The notes: generated by a model not told the origin, from the letters alone. Counted from the stretch's first letter, positions 10,003 to 20,089 are shown. The stretch is 64,000 nt of DNA from Nitrospirota bacterium (GCA_016214855.1 JACRMT010000018.1:86689-150688), one strand, 5' to 3'. Translations and numbers: made by a program.

Positions 10003-10896
10003 CTATTCATTCATTTTACCGCTGTATTTCATGAGATCAATACCGGCTTTCCTGGCGAGGTCATGAACAGGATCATAATCCTTTTCGGTCGTCTCGATGA
10101 ATTTCAGCGCTCCGAACTGACTGAGAACGGTCTTCCCATTCGGATCGTTGTGCATTGCAAGCAGGGTCTCCCGGAGTTTCTTCTTAAGGGATTCATCGAG
10201 ACCTTTTCGGACACAGAGACCGTTGGACGGTACCGCAGGTGAACGCGCAATGATGCGAAGTTCTTTTTCCAAAGAGGGATTGTTCGCGCTCATCATATCA
10301 TAGATCGTGTTCTTGGCTGCGCCGGCATCCGCTTTCTTCCTGAGCACCGCGTCAATTGCAGCATCGTGACTGCCGGCGAAATAAAAGCTGCGGAAGTATC
10401 CTTCAGGAGAAGAGATGCCGTTTTCCCTGAGAAGCGCAAGAGGGAATACGTAGCCGGCTGTTGTCGCCTTTTCGACAAATGCAAAGGTCCTGCCTTTCAG
10501 GCCTTTGATATTCGTAATGCCGCTGTCATTTCGGACAAAGACATATCCCTTATACGCTGAATTGTTATCAGGGGTTACAGGACGGACAAGCGGCACTACC
10601 CCATGCTTGCGGATCGCAACAGCACCCGTGAAGGAACCGAAAAAGGCAGCGTCCAGTTTTTCCTTGTTGAAACTGTCGATGAGGTTGCCGTATTTGCTCA
10701 GGATCGTGAATCTGACACGAACGCCGGTCTTCTTTGAAAGGTAATCTCCGAGCAACATATACCGCTGCTTTTGTTTGAAAATATTCATCTCGGGGCTGAG
10801 GCCGATCAGAAGCTGTTTTTCATCTGCTGCGGAACAGGATGGCTGCGGGATACCAAGGAAGAGGATCAGGAAGAGAGCCCAAGCCATTTTTTTCAT
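10003..10896 (-). CDS. PhnD-like periplasmic substrate-binding protein
   Basis: 297 residues from ATG 10896, which has AAGGA 6 nt upstream; an upstream start at 10914 lacks one. The signal peptide spans about 1-25, with a Cys near the cleavage point (QPSC) that might make it a lipoprotein. The body matches the phosphate/phosphonate-binding family: an AFFGSFTGA segment, then GLKGRTFAFV, and PVTPDNNSAYKG. No permease or ATPase gene is adjacent, and it is co-directional with a sensor GGDEF/EAL protein, so it may deliver a ligand to signalling rather than to transport. It is led by a GEMM-I riboswitch. Confidence 0.85.
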   Translation of the reverse strand: MKKMAWALFLILFLGIPQPSCSAADEKQLLIGLSPEMNIFKQKQRYMLLGDYLSKKTGVRVRFTILSKYGNLIDSFNKEKLDAAFFGSFTGAVAIRKHGVVPLVRPVTPDNNSAYKGYVFVRNDSGITNIKGLKGRTFAFVEKATTAGYVFPLALLRENGISSPEGYFRSFYFAGSHDAAIDAVLRKKADAGAAKNTIYDMMSANNPSLEKELRIIARSPAVPSNGLCVRKGLDESLKKKLRETLLAMHNDPNGKTVLSQFGALKFIETTEKDYDPVHDLARKAGIDLMKYSGKMNE

Positions 10897-10949
10897 TGCA
10901 ATTCCTTTTTGCAAATCTTCCTGAGGAGCAAAAGGGGGCAGTATGATGC

Positions 10950-11040
10950 TATTTCGATAACCCTGCCGTCCTCTTTATTAGGACCAGTGGCTTTGCGTCC
11001 TACCCTCTCAGGCAGTTTGCCGTTTCGATAACATATTCGC
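10950..11040 (-). promoter_or_regulatory. GEMM-I (c-di-GMP-I) riboswitch
   Basis: On the minus strand the leader shows GGCAAAC, a helix closed by a GAGA (GNRA) tetraloop, the invariant GGACGCAAAGCC block, a second hairpin (GTCCT/AGGAC) with a CCTAA tetraloop-receptor-like segment, and the closing GGGTTATCG. These are the conserved parts of the Vibrio Vc2 aptamer, in order. The position matching Vc2 G20 is G, which fits c-di-GMP rather than the cGAMP-preferring variant. The 3' part (GGCAG) can instead pair with CTGCC further down, before a CCCTTTT run, giving a plausible expression switch. The controlled genes are the PhnD-like protein and the GGDEF/EAL protein. Confidence 0.87.
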
Positions 11041-11051
11041 TACCTGAGAAT

Positions 11052-11079
11052 TTTATATAATGTCAGCCATAATAATCAA
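11052..11079 (-). promoter_or_regulatory. Sigma-70-type promoter for the riboswitch leader
   Basis: On the minus strand, TTGATT (11079-11074), a 16-nt spacer and TATAAA (11057-11052) lie just upstream of the aptamer, so transcription would start at its 5' edge. Confidence 0.55.
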
Positions 11080-11187
11080 CCTTAGACATCGTCCTGTCTT
11101 ATTTTTCCGGAATATACGTGTATGGAGAGGGAATCGGCCGGCACTGTTCTGCGTCTCTCCGCACATTTATGGTATTATTAATGCCTT

Positions 11188-11919
11188 ATGGAACAGCGCT
11201 TACAGAAGATCATTGCAGAGATGGGTATTGCCTCCCGCAGAAAGGCAGAGGAACTGATCCTCGAAGGGTTGGTGACCGTGAACGGCAAGGTAGCGGAGAT
11301 CGGCATGAAGGCTGACCTTATGCGCGACCATATCAAGGTCAGGGGAAAACTCCTCACCAGCCCGGAAAAAAAGGTCTATTATGTCTTCAACAAGCCGCGC
11401 GGCGTCATGACCTCCATGAGCGACCCGGAGGGAAGACCGACGGTGAATGAATTTTTCGGACGCATCAAACAACGGGTTTTTCCGGTCGGCAGGCTTGATT
11501 ACGACTCAGAGGGCCTGCTTCTGCTCACCAATGACGGAGATTTCGCATACGCCATTATCCATCCTTCCCGGAAGATCCCCAAGACATACCTCGTGAAGGT
11601 AAAGGGCGTGCTTGAGGAAGAGGATCTTGAGAAGCTCAGGAAGGGCGTCAAGATCGACGGAAAGCTGACCGCGCCTGCAAAGGTGAAGAAGCTCAAAAAG
11701 ACGGAGAGCAACTCATGGATAGAGATGACTATCCACGAAGGCAGGAACCGCCAGATCAGGAAGATGCTCGAGCGCGTGGGTCACGATGTGCTCAGGCTTA
11801 TGAGGATACGGATCAACGGCATAGAGATGGGGCCTCTTGAGCCCGGAGCATACCGGAAGCTGACAACACAGGAAATGGATTCGATCATACGAGAAATAGG
11901 AACAGGAGAGGGCGCATGA
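11188..11919 (+). CDS. rluB: RluB/RsuA-family 23S/16S rRNA pseudouridine synthase
   Basis: 243 residues: an N-terminal S4 RNA-binding domain (1-60) and a catalytic domain with the family signature [17 protein letters not shown], whose Asp is the catalytic residue. The length is as usual for RluB-like enzymes; whether it modifies 23S or 16S rRNA cannot be decided here. There is no ribosome-binding site before ATG 11188, but an extended -10 (TGGTATTAT) ends 9 nt before it, suggesting a leaderless mRNA. It overlaps aspS by 4 nt. Confidence 0.88.
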   Translation: MEQRLQKIIAEMGIASRRKAEELILEGLVTVNGKVAEIGMKADLMRDHIKVRGKLLTSPEKKVYYVFNKPRGVMTSMSDPEGRPTVNEFFGRIKQRVFPVGRLDYDSEGLLLLTNDGDFAYAIIHPSRKIPKTYLVKVKGVLEEEDLEKLRKGVKIDGKLTAPAKVKKLKKTESNSWIEMTIHEGRNRQIRKMLERVGHDVLRLMRIRINGIEMGPLEPGAYRKLTTQEMDSIIREIGTGEGA

Positions 11920-13706
11920 ATCGCGATAAAGTCTGCGGAGCAATCCGTGAATCTGATATCAGTTCAACGATCACTATAGCCGGATGGGTATTCAGAAGGC
12001 GCGACCACGGCGGTCTTATCTTTATCGACCTCAGGGACCGGTCAGGCATATGCCAGGTCGTTTTCAGCCCGGATGTATCGGGCGATGCCCACGAAAAGGC
12101 GCACGATCTGCGTGCTGAATATGTTATTGCAGTAACGGGCGAGATCAGACGGAGGCCTGCAGGCACGGAGAACCCGAACCTCCCGACCGGCATGACCGAG
12201 ATGTACGTCAAGGAGCTTGTCGTGCTGAACGAGGCCGCACCGCTGCCCTACAGCATGGAAGAAGCTGCCGAGGCCGGCGAGGCCCTGCGGCTGAAGCATC
12301 GTTACCTTGACCTGAGAAGGCCCGAGATGCAACAGAACATGATCACCCGCCACAGGGCAAGCAAACTGATGCGCGATTATCTGGACGACAACGGGTTCCT
12401 TGAGATAGAGACGCCCATGCTCACCAAGTCCACGCCGGAGGGCGCGCGGGACTATCTGGTGCCGTCCAGGCTCAACCCCGGTTATTTTTATGCGCTGCCG
12501 CAGTCGCCACAGCTTTTTAAGCAGATCCTGATGGTTGCAGGTATGGAGAAATATTTTCAGATCGTCAAATGCTTCCGTGATGAGGACCTGAGGGCAGACC
12601 GCCAGCCGGAATTCACGCAAGTCGACCTTGAGATGTCCTTTGTCGACCGCAAGGACATCATAGAACTGATCGAAGGCATGATGAAGAAACTCTTTAGCGG
12701 GGTTCTGAACCTTGATATCCGGACCCCGTTTGAGATGCTGAGCTATCAGGAGTCTATGGAGCGTTTCGGCAATGACAAGCCTGACATGCGCTTCGGTCTT
12801 GAGCTGAAGGACATGGCAGACCTTGCGGCAAAGGGAACGTTCAAGGTATTTCTTGATGCGATCCAGTCCGGTGGCCTGGTCAAGGCCATTAACGGCAAGG
12901 GCATGGCAGGCATCTCCAGAAAAGATATTGACCTTCTCACCCAGGAGGCGCAGTCCTTTGGAGCAAAGGGCCTTGCCTGGATCAAGGTGAAGAGCGGCTT
13001 TGAATCACCGATCGCGAAGTTTTTCCCTGAAGATGTGCTGAAGGCAATGGCAGAAAGGCTTGGTGCAGAAGACGGGGACATGATGCTCTTTGTGGCTGAC
13101 AAGGTGAAGGTGACCTATGATGTGCTGAGCAGGTTGAGGCTTGAATTAGGCAAGAGGCTGAACCTTATTCAGCCCGGGTTCAAGTTCGTCTGGATCACCG
13201 ACTTCCCGCTGCTTGAATGGGATGACGACGAAGGCAGGTTCCAGGCCATGCACCATCCGTTCACCTCGCCGCTTGATGAGGATATCGGGAAGATGATGTC
13301 CGGCGATATGACTGACCGGAATATGCTCGGCTCTCTCAAGGCCAAGGCGTATGATATTGTGCTGAACGGTTTTGAGATCGGCGGCGGAAGCATACGAATC
13401 CATAACCAGAAGCTCCAGAAAAAGATGTTCGAGCTGCTCAATATCAGCGAGGAAGACGCCCACACCAAATTCGGATTCCTGCTCGATGCCCTTCAGTATG
13501 GCGCTCCGCCCCATGGCGGCCTTGCACTCGGCCTTGACAGGCTTGTGATGCTTATGGTCGGCGCGACCTCGATCAGGGACGTTATAGCCTTCCCCAAGAC
13601 ACAGAAGGCCTTCTGCATGATGTCCGGCGCTCCTTCAGCGGTCGAGACAAAACAGCTCAGGGACCTGCATATCAGAACGGACGTGGTGGTAGAAGAGAAG
13701 GCCTAG
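11916..13706 (+). CDS. aspS: Aspartyl-tRNA synthetase
   Basis: 596 residues, the usual length of the bacterial-type enzyme: an N-terminal OB-fold anticodon domain, class II catalytic motifs ([37 protein letters not shown]), and the bacterial GAD insertion in the middle. It charges tRNA-Asp and, in lineages lacking AsnRS, often tRNA-Asn. It is translationally coupled to the pseudouridine synthase through ATGA. Its stop region overlaps the convergent PAS-protein gene by 4 nt. Confidence 0.96.
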   Translation: MNRDKVCGAIRESDISSTITIAGWVFRRRDHGGLIFIDLRDRSGICQVVFSPDVSGDAHEKAHDLRAEYVIAVTGEIRRRPAGTENPNLPTGMTEMYVKELVVLNEAAPLPYSMEEAAEAGEALRLKHRYLDLRRPEMQQNMITRHRASKLMRDYLDDNGFLEIETPMLTKSTPEGARDYLVPSRLNPGYFYALPQSPQLFKQILMVAGMEKYFQIVKCFRDEDLRADRQPEFTQVDLEMSFVDRKDIIELIEGMMKKLFSGVLNLDIRTPFEMLSYQESMERFGNDKPDMRFGLELKDMADLAAKGTFKVFLDAIQSGGLVKAINGKGMAGISRKDIDLLTQEAQSFGAKGLAWIKVKSGFESPIAKFFPEDVLKAMAERLGAEDGDMMLFVADKVKVTYDVLSRLRLELGKRLNLIQPGFKFVWITDFPLLEWDDDEGRFQAMHHPFTSPLDEDIGKMMSGDMTDRNMLGSLKAKAYDIVLNGFEIGGGSIRIHNQKLQKKMFELLNISEEDAHTKFGFLLDALQYGAPPHGGLALGLDRLVMLMVGATSIRDVIAFPKTQKAFCMMSGAPSAVETKQLRDLHIRTDVVVEEKA

Positions 13707-14302
13707 CGTTCCAGTTCTTCGTAGAACTTTTTTGAGCAGTCTTCGCAGATGCCGTGTGAGAAGGTGATGTCCATGTGTGTGCCAAAATAATTTTCCACGC
13801 TCTGCCAGTAGTTGTCGTCATCCCGGATCTTCTTGCACCATGCGCAAATCGGCAGCAGGCTGCGGAGCTGCAGGAGCTCTGAAATATCCTCGATGATCAG
13901 CAGGGAAAAGTCCCTGTTGTCGAACCGGAAGGGTGATGTGGTGACGAGAACGTGTACGTTCCTGATCCCCTGTTCCGTAGAAAGCTCCATCATGGTCTTT
14001 TTCCGGTAGACCTTTTCGCCTGAGATGGCTTCATTGACAGAGTTTCTGATGACACAGTCTGCACATGCCGATGCATGCCCGCATCCTTCCGGGGTTTCCC
14101 CTGCATGCATGCAGTGAAGGGCATCGCCGCCGCGTTTAAGATATATGCTCTCGCTGCCTTTGCCGGCCGGCATAAGCCCTGCTGCCGCGCTGTTCAGATG
14201 CAGTATCCTTACATCATTATCGACAACCAAAACAGGGGACGGGATCGCATTAAAGAGGTTCAGGAAGAACGCTGAATCGTCAAAAAGCGATGCCATAGCC
14301 AT
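13703..14302 (-). CDS. PAS-domain protein with cysteine-rich motifs
   Basis: 199 residues. A PAS domain (~10-135) contains a Cys cluster ([20 protein letters not shown]) that could bind a metal or iron-sulfur centre. The C-terminal segment, [16 protein letters not shown] to [14 protein letters not shown], is a two-CxxC module found at the ends of many signalling proteins of anaerobic bacteria. There is no output enzyme domain, so it may act through protein contacts. It is convergent with aspS and overlaps it by 4 nt. Redox or gas sensing is inference. Confidence 0.7.
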   Translation of the reverse strand: MAMASLFDDSAFFLNLFNAIPSPVLVVDNDVRILHLNSAAAGLMPAGKGSESIYLKRGGDALHCMHAGETPEGCGHASACADCVIRNSVNEAISGEKVYRKKTMMELSTEQGIRNVHVLVTTSPFRFDNRDFSLLIIEDISELLQLRSLLPICAWCKKIRDDDNYWQSVENYFGTHMDITFSHGICEDCSKKFYEELER

Positions 14303-14404
14303 AACCCTTTTCTCTCCCGTTCTTCATGATTTAGTATATTCGCTTTCAGATCACGGATACAAGGCAAGGCCCTCAGATCAATGAAATATGGCGGCTTTTC
14401 GCGC

Positions 14405-14433
14405 TTGACATTGATCTGAACTGCTCCTAAACT
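14405..14433 (+). promoter_or_regulatory. Sigma-70-type promoter
   Basis: TTGACA (14405-14410), a 17-nt spacer and TAAACT (14428-14433), about 60 nt upstream of the exported repeat-protein gene. The -35 is perfect and the -10 is weak. Confidence 0.5.
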
Positions 14434-14496
14434 CTTTATAAGAACAGGAAACATGTTTTCTGCTTCAGGGTTTCACCAACAAAGGAGGATTTGATC

Positions 14497-15255
14497 ATGA
14501 AAAGAGGATTCTTGCTGCTTCTGACCCTGGGTTTGCTGTTTGGGTTTGTTGCCTGTGTTGAGGCGGAGCGAAGGCCGTATGGTAACGATGGTTATGGGCC
14601 ATACGACCGGGCTGACCGGTATGATATCGGTGCCCGCATCGATAATCAGCAGCGAAGGATCGATCAGGGTATATCTTCCGGCGAGTTGACACGGTATGAG
14701 GCGGATGTTCTGATCGATAATCTTAACTGGATCAGGGATGAGTATTCCCGGGCCAGGAGAGACGGCAGGCTGAGTCAGTCCGAAATCGAACGGCTGTCCG
14801 AACATCTCAATCAGAACAACCGCATGATAATGGATAAAAGGAATAATGCGATACGGAGAGTCTATACGCCAGCGCCGCCACCGCCTCCTTTTGCTCCGGC
14901 CCCTGCACCGCGCCATGAACAGCCAAGGAACGATATGCGTGACCGGAACGATCACCAGTACAGGAGGATCGACCCCGGAGCTTCATCCGATGAACAGCCC
15001 AGAATGGATCTGCGTGAGATCCGGATGGAGAACCAGCAGAACAGGATCAACCAGGCAGCTTCCAAGGGAGAACTGACGAGGAGAGAGGCAGCAATTGTCC
15101 AGGAGAACCTGGACAGGATCAGGGCTGCATATTCGCGCATGAAGGCTGACGGCAGACAGACAGTGCCCGAGCTGGACAGGATCGACAAGAGGCTGGATCG
15201 GAACGACCATATGATCAGTGACAAAAGGCGCAATGTCATAGAGCGTCTCGACTGA
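14497..15255 (+). CDS. Exported protein with two ~70-residue helical repeats
   Basis: 252 residues from ATG 14497 (AAAGGAGG 8 nt upstream). The signal peptide spans ~1-22; a Cys in FVAC could be a lipobox, or cleavage may follow VEA. Two similar charged helical units follow: one starting at IDNQQRRIDQG and ending in DKRNNAIRR, the other starting at MENQQNRINQA and ending in DKRRNVIERL. They are joined by a Pro-rich linker. Shared positions include GELTR.EA and the closing DKR.N.I. It is probably periplasmic or outer-membrane associated. I do not recognise a characterised family. Confidence 0.75.
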   Translation: MKRGFLLLLTLGLLFGFVACVEAERRPYGNDGYGPYDRADRYDIGARIDNQQRRIDQGISSGELTRYEADVLIDNLNWIRDEYSRARRDGRLSQSEIERLSEHLNQNNRMIMDKRNNAIRRVYTPAPPPPPFAPAPAPRHEQPRNDMRDRNDHQYRRIDPGASSDEQPRMDLREIRMENQQNRINQAASKGELTRREAAIVQENLDRIRAAYSRMKADGRQTVPELDRIDKRLDRNDHMISDKRRNVIERLD

Positions 15256-15294
15256 TAAGCGTTAACGCAGGCAGTTAGGGTAAAATAATTCTTC

Positions 15295-17664
15295 ATGATC
15301 GCTAAGAACACCCTTCAACTGCTCGAATTCGACCGGCTTCTGGAAATCATCTCCCGGGCCGGCCATAGTGAAATATCGAAACAGGCGGTTCTGGATATTG
15401 CGCCTTTCCCCTTTGGGGAGGCTATTCTGAGCCGCTTTATTTTGATCGGTGATATTCGCCGGATATCCTGTCAGGGGCCTCCTCTCAGCCTGCATGTCTT
15501 TCAGGACATTACCTATCTTCTTGCTCGTGTAAGGCCGCAGGGTGCGGTGCTTGAGGCATCCGAGATATCAGCCTTTGTGCCGGTGCTCGAGATGGCACTC
15601 GGGATATCAACGCAGATCTCTGAATTCGAAGGGCTTAGGGCGCTTCCTGAACTGTGCAGCCAGTTGTCCGGTCAGCCCGATCTTCTCAAGACCATACAGA
15701 GATCGATCGATGCTGACGGCCATATCAAGGACAGCGCATCGCCGGCTCTTGCCAATATCCGCAGGGAACTGAGAAAGCTTGAACTGGGTATCCAGAAAAA
15801 ACTTGAGGAGATGACGCGGGATGTCTCTCTTTCCGTCTTTCTTCAGGACGATTTCATTACCAAGAGGGCAAGCAGGTGGGTCATTCCGGTGCGCATGGAC
15901 TCAAAGGGCATGGTGCCCGGCGTTGTTCATGACATTTCAAAGTCCGGCGAGACGGCTTTCATCGAGCCCCTTGCAGTCATTCACCTGTCGAATGAATTAG
16001 AGAATGTATCTGCAGAAGAGAGAGCGGAAGAACTGCGCATCCTTCGCGCGATCTCTGCTCAGATCAGGGAGCATGCAGACGAGATAGCAGCCGAGTTTGC
16101 GGTCATAGTCCATCTCGATATGCTGAACTGTATTGCGCGGTTTGCTGACCAGCTGCATATGGAAGTGCCGGAGATCAGCGCATCAAATACGATCAGGCTT
16201 GTCAATGCGCGCCATCCTCTTCTGGCACTATCTCTTGAAAAGACGGACGGTAACAGGAAGGTTGTTCCCCTGGATCTTCAGCTTGGCAATGAGGAGACCT
16301 GCATGGTCATTACCGGATCGAATGCCGGCGGAAAGACCATATCCATTAAAACGGTCGGTCTCCTGCTCTGCATGGCCCTGTCAGGCATGCCGGTGCCAGC
16401 CAATGCGTCTTCAAGCTTCCCTCTTGTCAGTTCGTTGCTTGTAGATATGGGTGACGAGCAGTCGATCGAGAGCAACCTTTCGACCTTTTCTGCACATGTC
16501 AGGAATATCGCGCAGGTCCTTGAGACGGCTGATGCAAAGGCAATGGTCCTGATCGACGAACTCGGCACAGGCACAGATCCTGATGAAGGCACAGCGCTTG
16601 CCTGCGCAGTCCTGAAGGAACTGCAGCAGAAGGGGGCACTGGTATTTGCAACGACCCATCTGATGGGCATTAAGGGTTTTGTGCACAGAGCCCCTGGCAT
16701 GGCGAACGCATCCATGGAGTTTGATAAGAAAACGCTTTCTCCCCTGTACCGTCTCAGGACCGGCGAGCCGGGCCAGTCTCACGCCCTTGAGATAGCTCGG
16801 AAGTACGGATTGCCTGCCCATGTTGTTGATGCAGCAAAGGAGCTGTTAGGCGGCGGCAAGGTTGAACTTGATGACCTCATGGCTGATCTGAACGAGAAGA
16901 GGGCGACGTACGAAGCACTGCTCAGTGAACTGCAGATAAAGAAGGAAGAGGCAGAGGTAAAGATCAGAGAGGCGGGAAAGAGAATAACAGAGGCAGAGGC
17001 AAAGAAGAGGGAAATGCTTGCGAGTGCCCACAGGGAAGCGCTTGATATTGTGTCAGACATCAAGCGGCAGATGCGGGCCGAACTTGATGAAATAAAGAAG
17101 AAGGAAAAGAAGGATCTTCAGGACAAAATCAAGGAAGTTGAGCAGAAGCAGCGGCAGATAACGGAAACGCTGGCCCGGTATGCCATGGATGAGACCGGAA
17201 CGCTCAGCATTGAAGATATTCATATCGGTGATGAGGTCTTTGTGAAGTCACTGGGGTATGACGGCGCAGTTTCCGGGATAATGGCAAAGGCTGAACGGGT
17301 GAAGGTTATCTCCGGCTCAAAGGAGATACTTGTGCCGATGTCTGATATACGAATAAAGAAAGGCAGGCTGCTTGCCGAAAAGAAGGATAAGATTCTTCGG
17401 CAGGATACGCCTGATGAGATGGTGCCTTCGAGGATCAACCTTGTCGGTATGCGTGTTGAGGAGGCACTCTCAAGGCTTGAACCGTTCCTGAACCACGCAT
17501 CCCTTGCCGGTTTTCGCGAGGTTACGATCATCCATGGCTATGGCACAGGCATCCTTGCCAAGGCAGTGCGTGAGCATGTCACCCGCCATCCGCTGATCAA
17601 AAAGTTCAGGCACGGGGAACCGTCCGAAGGCGCAGGAGGGGTGACGGTTGTTACCCTGGTTTAG
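15295..17664 (+). CDS. mutS2: MutS2 ATPase
   Basis: 789 residues, the typical MutS2 length: clamp/lever helices, an ABC-type ATPase with Walker A GSNAGGKT near residue 340 and Walker B LIDELGTGTDPDEG, a long coiled coil (~515-640) and a C-terminal Smr domain (~714-789) with HGYGTG. The Smr LDxR motif reads NLVG here, so the nuclease motif is degenerate. The family acts in ribosome-collision rescue and suppression of recombination. There is no ribosome-binding site; TAAAAT lies 8 nt before the ATG, suggesting a leaderless transcript. Confidence 0.93.
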   Translation: MIAKNTLQLLEFDRLLEIISRAGHSEISKQAVLDIAPFPFGEAILSRFILIGDIRRISCQGPPLSLHVFQDITYLLARVRPQGAVLEASEISAFVPVLEMALGISTQISEFEGLRALPELCSQLSGQPDLLKTIQRSIDADGHIKDSASPALANIRRELRKLELGIQKKLEEMTRDVSLSVFLQDDFITKRASRWVIPVRMDSKGMVPGVVHDISKSGETAFIEPLAVIHLSNELENVSAEERAEELRILRAISAQIREHADEIAAEFAVIVHLDMLNCIARFADQLHMEVPEISASNTIRLVNARHPLLALSLEKTDGNRKVVPLDLQLGNEETCMVITGSNAGGKTISIKTVGLLLCMALSGMPVPANASSSFPLVSSLLVDMGDEQSIESNLSTFSAHVRNIAQVLETADAKAMVLIDELGTGTDPDEGTALACAVLKELQQKGALVFATTHLMGIKGFVHRAPGMANASMEFDKKTLSPLYRLRTGEPGQSHALEIARKYGLPAHVVDAAKELLGGGKVELDDLMADLNEKRATYEALLSELQIKKEEAEVKIREAGKRITEAEAKKREMLASAHREALDIVSDIKRQMRAELDEIKKKEKKDLQDKIKEVEQKQRQITETLARYAMDETGTLSIEDIHIGDEVFVKSLGYDGAVSGIMAKAERVKVISGSKEILVPMSDIRIKKGRLLAEKKDKILRQDTPDEMVPSRINLVGMRVEEALSRLEPFLNHASLAGFREVTIIHGYGTGILAKAVREHVTRHPLIKKFRHGEPSEGAGGVTVVTLV

Positions 17665-17855
17665 CCTCCCCAGCCGATGCTGATTATTATGGCGTCAGCA
17701 GGACAGACCTCTTTGCAGGTGCCGCAGTCGATGCAATAGGACGATCGGGAAGGCAGGCTCTTGCCGTCTGACATCTCAAAGCAGTTGACCGGGCAGGCGT
17801 TTATGCAGGCCCCGCACCCCGTACATTTCTCCCAATCCACGATAGATATAAACAC
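17661..17855 (-). CDS. 2[4Fe-4S] ferredoxin
   Basis: 64 residues with two CxxCxxCxxxCP clusters (CTGCGACINACP and CIDCGTCKEVCP), enough for two [4Fe-4S] centres. It is a low-potential electron carrier. The GTG start lies downstream of a GGAGAGG site. It overlaps the mutS2 end by 4 nt in convergent orientation and stands alone, so its redox partner is not visible. Confidence 0.93.
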   Translation of the reverse strand: MFISIVDWEKCTGCGACINACPVNCFEMSDGKSLPSRSSYCIDCGTCKEVCPADAIIISIGWGG

Positions 17856-17957
17856 CGGCTCTCACCTCTCCAATAAGATTTTTTAACCTTAATTGTACGG
17901 TAGTAAGCTGCCCGGCGATATGACATGCATCATATTCTATGTATATAGCTTGAAGAA

Positions 17958-18066
17958 AAATCCTCCCCTTTCCAAGGGCCAAAAGTAGGTGCTTTAAGCA
18001 GAGGTATGGAGGGGTATCGATAAAATTACCAAAACCTCCCCAACCCCTCCTTGGTAAGGAGGGGAC
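17958..18066 (+). repeat. Dispersed palindromic repeat, copy 2
   Basis: In the 380-nt gap between the ferredoxin and ABC-F genes. A CCTCCCC...GGAGGGG structure with an inner hairpin CCCCTCCTTGGTAAGGAGGGG (18044-18064 area). The left half is diverged and holds an extra ~40 nt. Nothing else coding is seen in this gap. Confidence 0.75.
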
Positions 18067-18235
18067 TCAATCCGCAACTGCAAGTTTATCGAGCAAAGTC
18101 TCGATGAACTTGATATATCGGTCATTTTTCTTATATTCTAAATACCTGCATTAGCGGCAGCGATCAGAGGTATTCTTCAGACACACCGCAGCAGAAACAC
18201 ATTTTATATATTCACGGAATAACAAGAAGGGGTTT

Positions 18236-20089
18236 ATGTTACAGATCAATAATCTCAGCAAGGTATTTGGCAAGCAGACCATATTCGACGGCGTCACGGC
18301 GACGATCAACAGCGGGGAGCGCGTCGGTTTTGTCGGCAGGAACGGCTCAGGAAAGACTACACTCTTCAGGATGATCCTTGACGAGGAGCATCCTGACTCG
18401 GGAAATATCAGCGTGCCGCAGGGCTATCGGATCGGCCATCTTTCACAGCATATCCATTTCACCAAAAAGACCGTTCTCAAGGAGGCGAGCCTCAGCCTCA
18501 GGCCGAACGAGGACGGTATCGATGAGACATACAAGGTGAAGAAGATCCTCAGCGGACTCGGCTTCACTGAAGAGGACCTCGAAAAATCTCCCCAGTCTCT
18601 ATCGGGCGGATACCAGATTCGTCTGAATCTTGCAAAGGTGCTGGTATCAGAACCGAACCTCCTTCTCCTTGACGAACCGACGAACTATCTTGATATTGTC
18701 TCGATCCGCTGGCTTGGCCAGGAACTAAGGGCCTGGCAGGGTGAATTGATCCTTATCACGCATGACCGCGATTTCATGGACAGCGTAACGACCCATACCA
18801 TGGTCGTTCATCGCTGCAAATTGCGGAAGATACCGGGGCCCACGCAGAAGCTCTTTGAACAGATACTGCTTGAAGAAGAGGTCCATGAGAAGACACGGAT
18901 GAATGATGAGAAGAAGCGGAAGGATGTGGAGCAGTTCATCAACCGCTTCAGGGCCCAGGCAAATAAGGCAAAGGCAGTGCAGTCTAGGATCAAGGCGCTC
19001 CAGAGGCATGAGCGGCTCGAAAAGTTGACCGATCTCAGGACGCTTGATTTTTCGTTTAATGCTGCGCCGTTCACCGGCAAGCAGCTTATGGTTGCCGAGA
19101 CCGTATCGTTCGGCTTTGACAAACATGAGCAGCTGATCAAGGACCTCAATCTGGTTATCGGGAAGAGAGACCGCATCGCGATCGTAGGAAAGAACGGCAA
19201 GGGCAAGACAACGCTCCTGAACCTCCTTGCCGGTGAACTGAAACCGCAGCATGGTGTGATCACACCCCATCCTGCCACAAAGCTTGCATACTTCGGCCAG
19301 ACAAATATCAGCAGACTGAATACGGCAAATACGGTGGAAGAAGAGATCATGGATGTCCACCCGGACCACAGCCGCGGCGTCAGCCGGAAGATCTGCGGGT
19401 TAATGATGTTCACCGGGGACCATGCGCTCAAGAAGATATCCGTGCTTTCCGGCGGTGAAAAGAGCCGTGTCCTGTTAGGCAAGATCCTGGTCAGCCCTGC
19501 CAATCTGCTCTTTCTTGACGAGCCGACAAATCATCTCGATATGGAGTCCATAGATTCTCTTGTTGAGGCGATCGAGGCCTTTGCGGGTGCTGTTGTGATC
19601 GTTACGCACAGTGAGATGATCCTCCATGCAATAGCTGAAAAGCTGGTGATCTTCGATGACAATAAGGTGAGCGTCTTTGAAGGCACGTATCAGGATTTCC
19701 TTGACCGGGTCGGGTGGAAGGATGAAGCATCGGTTGAGAACGGAGCTGAAAAGAAGCCGAAGGCTGAAAAGGGCATCAACAGAAAGGACCTGAGAAAGAT
19801 GCGTGCAGAGATCGTCACGAACAAGTCGAAGGTGCTGAACCCGATCCAGAAGCGGATAACAGAGATAGAACATGCTATTGTAAAACTTGAAAAGAAAATA
19901 GAGCATGATACAAAGGCGCTCCATGACGCGACGCAGAAGGGCCATGGAGATCAGATCCAGAGTCTGTCAAAGGATATCCACGACATGCAGAAAAAGATCG
20001 AACCCCTGTTCAATGAACTTGCGACATTGACCGAAGAGTTCGAGAGGAAAAGCAGGGAGTTCGAGGAGCAGCTGAAAGAGGTTGCATAA
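18236..20089 (+). CDS. ABC-F family ATPase (ribosome-associated)
   Basis: 617 residues with two ABC domains and no membrane segment. The Walker A motifs are GRNGSGKTT and GKNGKGKTT, and the signatures are LSGGYQIRL and LSGGEKSRV. A charged linker between the domains and a C-terminal coiled coil (~500-617) are the ABC-F hallmarks. Members bind the ribosomal E site and act in translation control or antibiotic protection. The start has AAGAAGGGG upstream. The subgroup (Uup/YdiF-like) is likely but not certain. Confidence 0.9.
   Translation: MLQINNLSKVFGKQTIFDGVTATINSGERVGFVGRNGSGKTTLFRMILDEEHPDSGNISVPQGYRIGHLSQHIHFTKKTVLKEASLSLRPNEDGIDETYKVKKILSGLGFTEEDLEKSPQSLSGGYQIRLNLAKVLVSEPNLLLLDEPTNYLDIVSIRWLGQELRAWQGELILITHDRDFMDSVTTHTMVVHRCKLRKIPGPTQKLFEQILLEEEVHEKTRMNDEKKRKDVEQFINRFRAQANKAKAVQSRIKALQRHERLEKLTDLRTLDFSFNAAPFTGKQLMVAETVSFGFDKHEQLIKDLNLVIGKRDRIAIVGKNGKGKTTLLNLLAGELKPQHGVITPHPATKLAYFGQTNISRLNTANTVEEEIMDVHPDHSRGVSRKICGLMMFTGDHALKKISVLSGGEKSRVLLGKILVSPANLLFLDEPTNHLDMESIDSLVEAIEAFAGAVVIVTHSEMILHAIAEKLVIFDDNKVSVFEGTYQDFLDRVGWKDEASVENGAEKKPKAEKGINRKDLRKMRAEIVTNKSKVLNPIQKRITEIEHAIVKLEKKIEHDTKALHDATQKGHGDQIQSLSKDIHDMQKKIEPLFNELATLTEEFERKSREFEEQLKEVA

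Noticed and set aside
10950..11040. cGAMP-type (GEMM-Ib) riboswitch
   Set aside because: The base aligned with Vc2 G20 is G, which favours c-di-GMP; the alignment is by eye, so this remains testable.
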